Source of the DNA: Bacillota bacterium
GTDB taxonomy: Bacteria; Bacillota; Clostridia; Lachnospirales; Anaerotignaceae
Assembly: GCA_023413275.1 (NCBI GenBank)
Contig: JAEZPX010000151.1
Location: 1-17,200, forward strand
Length of the DNA stretch: 17,200 bases
Reading direction: 5' to 3'
Below the pieces are notes generated by a model, which worked only from the letters and a program-made list of their open reading frames with translations, did not search any database and was not told the origin of the DNA. Shown here in pieces: positions 12,698 through 17,200 of this stretch (position 1 is the stretch's first letter; the number at the start of each line of letters is the position of its first letter). Position numbers and translations under genes: made by a program.

Positions 12698-13658
12698 GGT
12701 TTTTCTTTCACAAAGCTATAATCCATATTTCAATCTTGCTTTTGAGGAATATCTTGTTCTTAATGCTGAAAAAAATGAACAGGTTCTATTCTTGTGGCAA
12801 AATCAAAATACAGTTGTGATAGGAAGAAACCAGAATCCTTGGAAGGAATGCAATTTAGATGGATTAAGTTTACAGCAGGGAAAACTTGTCAGACGATTGT
12901 CAGGCGGTGGGGCTGTCTATCATGATTTGGGTAATTTAAATTTCACTTTTATATCACCTTTTTCAGAAAATAGAGTAGAACAGAATATTGGTGTTATTAT
13001 CAAGGCTTTGGCCTCAAATGGAATTGATGCTGTTTTCAGCGGAAAAAATGACATTTTGGTGCAGGGAAACAAGGTATCGGGAAACGCATTTTTTGTAGAA
13101 GGCGATATACTTTGTCATCATGGGACTTTGCTGATTGATTCTAATTTAGAAAAGCTAAACAGCTTTCTAACTGTTTCTGAGCAAAAGTTACGATCCAAAG
13201 GAATAGATTCCGTGAAAGCCAGAGTGAAAAATCTTAAGGAAATAAATAGAGATATTACAGTTGAAAACCTTATACATTCCTTAACTGGTGAATTTGTGCC
13301 AGAGGGAGAGGATTCCGTTATAGAGTGGGTCAATGAGGATTTTGTGGAACACGAAAACAGGAAGGATTTGCAGGAAAGGATTAAAGGGTTTGAAAGCTGG
13401 GATTGGAATTTTGGTTCTTCACCTGAATTTGATCTTCATGTTTCAAAGCGGTTTCCCTGGGGAGAGGTTGACTTATTTCTCATTGTGAAGGATGGTTATA
13501 TTGTTGATGCTAAAATTACTACGGATGCTTTAGATATTGCTTTACCTCATAAAATAAAAGCTGTTATAAAAAACAGAAAATATGATTATGATGAAGTTAT
13601 TTCATTGCTTGAATCCGAAAGTGTGGTTGCAAATATTTCTTTTCATACTGCTAAGTGA
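12690..13658 (+). CDS. lplA: Lipoate-protein ligase A (LplA-type)
   Basis: This 322-residue enzyme activates free lipoate with ATP and attaches it to the lysine of lipoyl domains. Motifs are AFEEYLVLN, LFLWQNQNTVVIGRNQNPWKEC, RRLSGGGAVYHDLGNLNFTF (lipoate/AMP loop), GKNDILVQGNKVSGNAFF (with the catalytic Lys) and HHGTLLID. A C-terminal accessory domain follows from about residue 230 (FPWGEVDLFLIVKDG), as in bifunctional LplA proteins. The likely start is TTG 12690. GGGGAGG (12674-12680) lies 9 nt before it and the start overlaps the dehydrogenase stop by 8 nt, implying coupled translation; an upstream ATG at 12615 lies deep in the preceding gene and lacks a site. Its placement argues that its substrate is the lipoyl domain of the protein encoded just before it. 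A terminator follows at 13695. Confidence 0.95.
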   Translation: MYKVFLSQSYNPYFNLAFEEYLVLNAEKNEQVLFLWQNQNTVVIGRNQNPWKECNLDGLSLQQGKLVRRLSGGGAVYHDLGNLNFTFISPFSENRVEQNIGVIIKALASNGIDAVFSGKNDILVQGNKVSGNAFFVEGDILCHHGTLLIDSNLEKLNSFLTVSEQKLRSKGIDSVKARVKNLKEINRDITVENLIHSLTGEFVPEGEDSVIEWVNEDFVEHENRKDLQERIKGFESWDWNFGSSPEFDLHVSKRFPWGEVDLFLIVKDGYIVDAKITTDALDIALPHKIKAVIKNRKYDYDEVISLLESESVVANISFHTAK

Positions 13659-13694
13659 TTGAGACTGTATGGTAATATAATTTCTAAGTGTAAA

Positions 13695-13727
13695 AATGAG
13701 TCTTTTAAGTGTAAAGACTCATTTTTT
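13695..13727 (+). terminator. Terminator of the redox operon
   Basis: Perfect 11-bp arms AATGAGTCTTT (13695-13705) and AAAGACTCATT (13713-13723), loop TAAGTGT, six T. On the minus strand the same stem is followed by TTTTT, so it could act in both directions. Sequence is closely related to the terminator at 7242-7273. Confidence 0.9.
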
Positions 13728-13800
13728 CTTTTCCTCATTATATTATCATCACAATAACTTGAAGAAATCCACATATTTTGGTGCAAAGGAGCATGATGGA

Positions 13801-14016
13801 ATGGAAAAACGCAGGCGTGAGGATATGGCTTTAGAAGTCCCGAATGCTGAAGGTAATGTATGGCCAAAGCAGGTTTGCCCAACTTTTGAGGCAAGAACTG
13901 GTGCACCAGAAGGATTGCAGCAGTGCTGGTATTGCCGATATGCCGACTTTCATCTGGACAAACCCAGGGCGCTGGATGTAGGTATTTGCTACTGGCCCAA
14001 TAAAATATCTAAGTAA
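13801..14016 (+). CDS. Small four-cysteine protein of unknown function
   Basis: The 71-residue soluble protein has a basic N terminus (MEKRRREDMALEVPNAEGN), VCPTFEARTG with Cys26, QQCWYCRYADF with Cys42 and Cys45, and GICYWPNKISK with Cys63. The C-x15-C-x2-C-x17-C spacing suggests a small metal site (zinc or an iron-sulfur cluster). It recalls in outline the HiPIP-like small subunits of glycyl-radical decarboxylases, but I cannot establish homology. AAGGAG (13786-13791) is 9 nt before ATG 13801; a longer reading from 13696 would run through the terminator and is rejected. It lies 142 bp after the lipoate ligase and beyond the operon terminator, so it is probably a separate unit. I do not recognise the family. 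Confidence 0.7.
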   Translation: MEKRRREDMALEVPNAEGNVWPKQVCPTFEARTGAPEGLQQCWYCRYADFHLDKPRALDVGICYWPNKISK

Positions 14017-14372
14017 AGAAAACTGGTAAGCGTGCATTTATATGGGAATATAGTACTATGTACTATAAAATTGGTATATTTCATTAGGAGCTGTTTTTTA
14101 ATATCTTCTCAGTTTCCCAGAAATCGATTTTAAAAGAGGTAGGGAAGTTTTCTAATGATCGGTCGTACACGCCGCTGGAAACCTTATCCTTGGACATAAG
14201 TGATGTGATTTGTTTTAGTAATACATACAATGCAGGGGTGCGCTGATGTTGTACGATTTACATTAGCCACTTCATTCTTCTTTATATAATTAAGAGGGCA
14301 TTTAGCCATAAAAATGGTTAAATGCCCAAACTTGATGCTTAATCTTGAGAAAAAAAGCTATTGATATGATAT
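14017..14372. other. Intergenic region with a perfect dyad, a coding-like minus-strand fragment and a hairpin
   Basis: A perfect dyad TATAGTAC-TAT-GTACTATA lies at 14049-14067. On the minus strand 14257-14084 is open for 57 codons without a usable start or ribosome site, reading for example LMSKDKVSSGVYDRSLENF near its middle and ending at TAA. It could be a gene remnant, and I do not recognise it. At 14296-14327 a 14-bp stem (GGGCATTTAGCCAT with ATGGTTAAATGCCC, one G-U pair, AAAA loop) lies just past the stop of the minus-strand VOC gene, but no U-tract follows on either strand. Confidence 0.5.
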
Positions 14373-14723
14373 TTATTTTATATAATCTGTAATACCTAAA
14401 CGATTTCCAAATGCATCATCAAATTCTACAGCTGTACCAGTACCAATTGGAAAGGGCTCCGTTAAAAATGCTACTCCTTTGGATTTCAGTTTTTCATACT
14501 CAGATGGCACATTGTCCACCACAAACCATATTGTTGGTTTCACGTCAGGGAACTTTCTTTTATCTTTTAAGATAATAGCGGGTTCTTCGTTTCCTACATG
14601 AAAGGCTACCATACCCTTATCTGAAAAATTAAACTTTATCTTCAGTCCAAGGGTTTCGGAATAATATTTTATTGCGCTTTCTAAATCATCTACTGGAAGA
14701 AAAAAATTATCATAGTTTTTCAA
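14373..14723 (-). CDS. VOC-superfamily (glyoxalase/bleomycin-resistance fold) protein
   Basis: This protein of about 116 residues has the paired beta-alpha-beta-beta-beta modules of the VOC fold. The N-terminal half is YDNFFLPVDDLESAIKYYSETLGLKI, with MVAFHVGNEEPAIILKD closing module one. The C-terminal half is PTIWFVVDNVPSEYEKLKSKGV, with EFDDAFGNRLGITDY as the usual DPdGN-like end. The metal-site His of the first strand is replaced by Asn/Asp (NYDNFF), and the Glu near the end (VEFDD) is kept, so binding rather than glyoxalase activity may be its role. TTG 14723 is preferred because GGAG lies 8-9 nt before it. ATG 14738 and GTG 14768 are in frame, but the promoter -10 box (14759-14754) overlaps the region upstream of the ATG, excluding the GTG. 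Function within VOC is unknown. Confidence 0.88.
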   Translation of the reverse strand: MKNYDNFFLPVDDLESAIKYYSETLGLKIKFNFSDKGMVAFHVGNEEPAIILKDKRKFPDVKPTIWFVVDNVPSEYEKLKSKGVAFLTEPFPIGTGTAVEFDDAFGNRLGITDYIK

Positions 14724-14753
14724 AGCAAAAATCTCCATTTCATATTTTATTTG

Positions 14754-14782
14754 AGTATAATATAGCACATATAATGTGACAA
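14754..14782 (-). promoter_or_regulatory. Promoter of the VOC gene with a dyad in its spacer
   Basis: On the minus strand TTGTCA (14782-14777), 17 bp, TATACT (14759-14754). The spacer contains a perfect dyad CACAT-ATA-ATGTG (14766-14778), a possible repressor site. An alternative TTGACA (14793-14788) lacks a matching -10 box. Confidence 0.55.
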
Positions 14783-14939
14783 CAGTATGTCAAATTAAGA
14801 GGAATTTTAATTGTTTACTCATCGATTTTTTATCTATTTATTCATAGATATTTTATCTGAAATAATCTCACTCTATTCTATTTTCATAAACCTTTACAGT
14901 ACCTCAATGCAAATTTTGAAATGTCCTTATCGATTATAG

Positions 14940-14972
14940 AAAAATACTACACCAATGAATAAGGTGTAGTAT
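14940..14972 (-). terminator. Terminator of the flavodoxin-fold gene
   Basis: Perfect 10-bp stem: on the minus strand ATACTACACC (14972-14963), 9-nt loop, GGTGTAGTAT (14953-14944), running straight into TTTTTC. It lies 42 bp past the stop of the minus-strand gene at 15015. Confidence 0.85.
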
Positions 14973-15014
14973 GGTTTCTTACGACTGGCATTCCAAAGGT
15001 CTGCTTTTTCTTTG

Positions 15015-15686
15015 TTACATCCCGATATATTTCACATAATCCGGTATGGACATGAGTTCCATTTCCAGTTTTGTTTTTGTTTCATCGGAAACATAATTTT
15101 GTGTTGCCATTTCAAACCCTGCCTGCTCCACGGCTTGCAAATACACATTCACCGTTTTTTTGATTTTTTTTTCTTTACTGCTTAAAAGCTTGCCGCAGTT
15201 TCGATAGATTTCAAGGACAGGATTGCAGGCTGCAAACACAGCTTTCATGGTTTCAAAATTATTATTTCCCGGGAAACCGCAGTTTGAAATCACCATAAAT
15301 TGCTGTAACTTTGCTTTAGTATCAGCAAGGTCAAAATTATTATTGGAATTTACGATTAGAGGGCTTTTCAAAGGTGCAAGCCTGTCTATAAAATTTTTCA
15401 ATGCTGCTGTCATGTTCCATGTATAAACCGGAGTTGCGAAGCAAACCACATCAGCAGAATTGTATTTGGCTATGAGCTCTGTCATATCATCTTGCATCAC
15501 ACATTGGCCTGGGGTCTGAAACCAACAGGCAAAACATCCCTTGCAGTGCCCAATCTTCTTGTTTATTAAGAATATATTTTCTGTATCAGCACCGGCTTTT
15601 TTTGCACCATTCAAAAAAGCCTCTGAAATAACGTTTGTGTTACTGTTTGCCCCAGCAGGGCTACCGTTAAATATTATAAATTTCAT
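15015..15686 (-). CDS. Flavodoxin-fold NAD(P)H-dependent oxidoreductase, iron-sulfur flavoprotein-like
   Basis: The 223-residue FMN-binding reductase opens with MKFIIFNGSPAGANSNTNVI, the phosphate-binding loop of the FMN_red/ISF superfamily. Next come HCKGCFACWFQTPGQCVMQDDM and then the second flavin loop ATPVYTWNMTAALKNFIDRL. Cysteines 48, 51, 54 and 62 give CX2CX2CX7C, which fits the compact cluster motif CX2CX2CX4-7C described for archaeal iron-sulfur flavoproteins. Related oxidoreductases keep part of this Cys pattern without a cluster, so a [4Fe-4S] site is possible, not shown. AAGGAG lies 11 nt before the ATG. It is monocistronic with its own terminator. Likely role: NAD(P)H-dependent electron transfer to quinone-like or other small acceptors. 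Confidence 0.9.
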   Translation of the reverse strand: MKFIIFNGSPAGANSNTNVISEAFLNGAKKAGADTENIFLINKKIGHCKGCFACWFQTPGQCVMQDDMTELIAKYNSADVVCFATPVYTWNMTAALKNFIDRLAPLKSPLIVNSNNNFDLADTKAKLQQFMVISNCGFPGNNNFETMKAVFAACNPVLEIYRNCGKLLSSKEKKIKKTVNVYLQAVEQAGFEMATQNYVSDETKTKLEMELMSIPDYVKYIGM

Positions 15687-15740
15687 TATATTTTGTTCTC
15701 CTTTTCAATCCTTACTCCATTTAATCGAAGGAGGGGATAA

Positions 15741-15890
15741 TTAAATTTTGTTGGGAATACAGGTTGTTAGCTTGATTATGAATTGTGCAACCTTGAATTC
15801 ATTGTAGAGCTGGCAAGACAGATTTTCAATAAACTCTCCGTAGAGTTGTGAACCCTTTTTTTTATCTGCTTTCTTTTAAGGTTCATAGTA
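15741..15890 (-). pseudogene. Coding-like fragment upstream of the flavoprotein gene
   Basis: On the minus strand a frame ends at TAA (15743-15741) and reads GSQLYGEFIENLSCQLYNEF, then KVAQFIIKLTTCIPNKI. This is regular protein-like composition with no start codon in frame. If the A8 run (plus-strand T8 near 15856-15863) had one more base, ATG near 15889 would join it as MNLKRKQIKKK. No ribosome site is visible. It may be the 3' remnant of a lost gene or a frameshifted small gene. I do not recognise the protein; chance is a real alternative. Confidence 0.3.
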
Positions 15891-15894
15891 CAAT

Positions 15895-15932
15895 AAAATT
15901 AAAAAGAGAACATTCCTGATATTTTTAATTTT
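15895..15932. repeat. AT-only inverted repeat between the helicase gene and the fragment
   Basis: AAAATTAAAAA (15895-15905) and TTTTTAATTTT (15922-15932) are perfect 11-bp arms with a 16-bp centre. It may terminate transcription of the minus-strand helicase gene, whose stop is about 50 bp away. The stem has no G or C, so strength is doubtful. Confidence 0.35.
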
Positions 15933-15983
15933 TAATGGTATTTAAAAACAACTTTTAATTCCGTTCATTCATTATTCAAAATC

Positions 15984-17200
15984 TCAGTTAATATCAAAGC
16001 CCTCTTTCAGATGTGGAAAAAGAAAATGGGAAGGTTTTTTGTTATAAAGCAATGTCAATTTATGCATAGCCCTTGTGCAGGCGACATAGAGCAAACCTCT
16101 GTCATATTTGTTGTAGTAGACATCCTCATTCACATTTGGAATAATTACTTCATCAAATTCCAACCCTTTTGACATTTGAACAGATGTAACTGAGACACCA
16201 TTTCCGAAATGAGTGCTATCCATGGAAATATACTGAATATCATAATCATGTTTTAATATTTCGTATATTTCTTTAGCATCACGATTTGTTTTAAGAATAA
16301 TGCCAAGGGAAACGGCACTGCTCTTTAAAAAGCTATCCAATTTCACTTTAATTTGTTCAAGTTCCTCATTTTTATTCGAACAGGAAACAATTATAGGTAT
16401 TTCTCCATGCCTCTCGATTGGCTCTAGTTTTTCTACCTGGCCGATACTCTTAGCAAAGGCAATGATTTCATAAGTGGAGCGGTAGCTTTTATTTAGTTCT
16501 ACAAGGTAAGCATCATCGTAAAGCTCCTGTAATTGTGATAAGGTATGCAAATGGTTTGGATGAATTGACTGACTAAAATCACCTAAAATTGTTTTCTGAC
16601 AAGTATAAAGTTGGTTAAGCACTGCATATTGAATGGGGGTATAGTCCTGCATTTCATCTATAACCAAATGCTTCGTAAGAGGGGATTCCTTTAAGCCTTG
16701 GAAAGCCCTATGCAGATATAGGAAGGGAAATACATCAGACCACTCTAAGGTTTGTTTCTTGGGAAGAATAAGCAGGTGAGATAATTCTAGCCATTGATAA
16801 AAAAATTTGTATAACGCAAGGGTATTTTTAATTTTAAGCATTGTGGATAACTTTTTTATAATTACTTTTGCTCTTGGAATTTCATCCTCCATAAAATGAA
16901 CTGATTGAAAATAATCATGAATATCATTGGCAATTAACTCAATTCGTTTTTTCATAGAATAACTTTTGTATGCAAGGAAACGCTTTTGTATCCATTCGGC
17001 TGTAACTGAAAATTGACCATTCGTATAATCCGTCGGTTCAAAAATAAGCTTTGGAAGGGCTTCTATGAAATCATCAAGCTTTCTCACAAAATGTAAGGTG
17101 GATTTATAGCGCACCCGCTCTGCCCACTGGGCATCTTTTATTTCTAATGGGTCTTTTTCAGGTTCAAATTGGATAATACCCTGAAGATGTGCATCTGCAA
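15984..17200 (-). CDS. HelD/UvrD-like superfamily 1 helicase, C-terminal part, cut by window edge
   Basis: The frame is open from the right edge to TGA at 15986-15984 (about 405 residues). It carries the second half of a superfamily 1 helicase/ATPase: Walker B/motif II HLVIDEMQDYTPIQYAVL, motif III LGDFSQSIHP, and motif IV ELNKSYRSTYEIIAFA. Motif V is SVTSVQMSKGLEFDEVIIPNV, and the arginine-finger motif VI is YVACTRAMHKLTLLY. The variant DEMQDYT with a compact C-terminal end is typical of HelD, the factor that recycles stalled RNA polymerase in Firmicutes, rather than UvrD/PcrA. Those are longer after motif VI. The Walker A half and the true start lie beyond base 17200; an internal ATG at 17114 is not the start, since the frame continues upstream (FEPEKDPLEIKDAQWAERV). 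Partial because of the window only. Confidence 0.9.
   Translation of the reverse strand, partial: ADAHLQGIIQFEPEKDPLEIKDAQWAERVRYKSTLHFVRKLDDFIEALPKLIFEPTDYTNGQFSVTAEWIQKRFLAYKSYSMKKRIELIANDIHDYFQSVHFMEDEIPRAKVIIKKLSTMLKIKNTLALYKFFYQWLELSHLLILPKKQTLEWSDVFPFLYLHRAFQGLKESPLTKHLVIDEMQDYTPIQYAVLNQLYTCQKTILGDFSQSIHPNHLHTLSQLQELYDDAYLVELNKSYRSTYEIIAFAKSIGQVEKLEPIERHGEIPIIVSCSNKNEELEQIKVKLDSFLKSSAVSLGIILKTNRDAKEIYEILKHDYDIQYISMDSTHFGNGVSVTSVQMSKGLEFDEVIIPNVNEDVYYNKYDRGLLYVACTRAMHKLTLLYNKKPSHFLFPHLKEGFDIN

Noticed and set aside
13696..13800. N-terminal extension of the four-cysteine protein
   Set aside because: The extension runs through the operon terminator, while ATG 13801 has a well-placed AAGGAG.
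14296..14327. Intrinsic terminator of the VOC gene
   Set aside because: The 14-bp hairpin is well placed but has no U-tract on either strand, so it is described only as a hairpin.
1..17200. CRISPR array, insertion sequence or prophage
   Set aside because: No regularly spaced identical repeats with spacers, no transposase or integrase, and no phage structural genes were seen.

Overview
The window looks like low-GC Firmicutes DNA, most likely an anaerobic member of the Clostridia. The reasons are AT-rich intergenic DNA, strong GGAGG-type ribosome binding sites, sigma-A style promoters with 17-bp spacers, many hairpin-plus-U-tract terminators, and gene families typical of that group (PadR with a DUF1700/HAAS partner, LytTR regulator with GHKL kinase, HelD-like helicase, second GyrB/ParE-type topoisomerase). 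GC content was judged by eye, not computed. Most genes between the two edges are short, single or paired regulatory and stress units, so this is accessory-type chromosome rather than a core operon.

Layout. 1-1290 (minus, cut by the left edge) encodes the ATPase half of a type II topoisomerase B subunit. Divergent from it are a promoter, tRNA-Ser(CGA) and a terminator (1431-1974). 2288-3155 is a PadR repressor plus DUF1700/HAAS membrane protein pair. 3288-5006 holds three unrelated single genes (DJ-1/PfpI protein, a two-helix membrane protein, a PEBP/YbhB-like protein), each preceded by a copy of the same 87-115 bp repeat containing a terminator hairpin and an extended -10 box. 5225-7245 is a two-component system (LytTR regulator, GHKL kinase) behind a promoter embedded in a perfect 12-bp inverted repeat. 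7445-8756 is a MarR repressor with two near-identical operators, divergent from a metallo-beta-lactamase fold hydrolase. 9105-9557 has a small conserved-type protein and a frameshifted relative.

The most interesting block is 9944-13658. A MarR regulator is followed by an AhpD-like carboxymuconolactone decarboxylase family protein (CxxC...H), a dihydrolipoyl dehydrogenase with its own N-terminal lipoyl domain, and a lipoate-protein ligase overlapping the dehydrogenase stop codon. No 2-oxoacid dehydrogenase E1 or E2 gene is in the window. By analogy with the mycobacterial AhpD/lipoamide/Lpd pathway, this reads as a compact lipoyl-dependent thiol redox or peroxidase module: NADH to FAD, to the Cys pair, to the protein's own lipoyl-lysine, to the AhpD-like CxxC, with the ligase loading the lipoate. 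The function is inferred. The domains and gene order are read directly.

Downstream come a small four-cysteine protein (13801-14016), a minus-strand VOC/glyoxalase-fold protein, a flavodoxin-fold protein with a CX2CX2CX7C motif, and the C-terminal half of a HelD/UvrD-like helicase cut by the right edge. Several coding-like fragments without proper starts, or with single-base shifts in homopolymers, suggest gene decay or base-calling errors.
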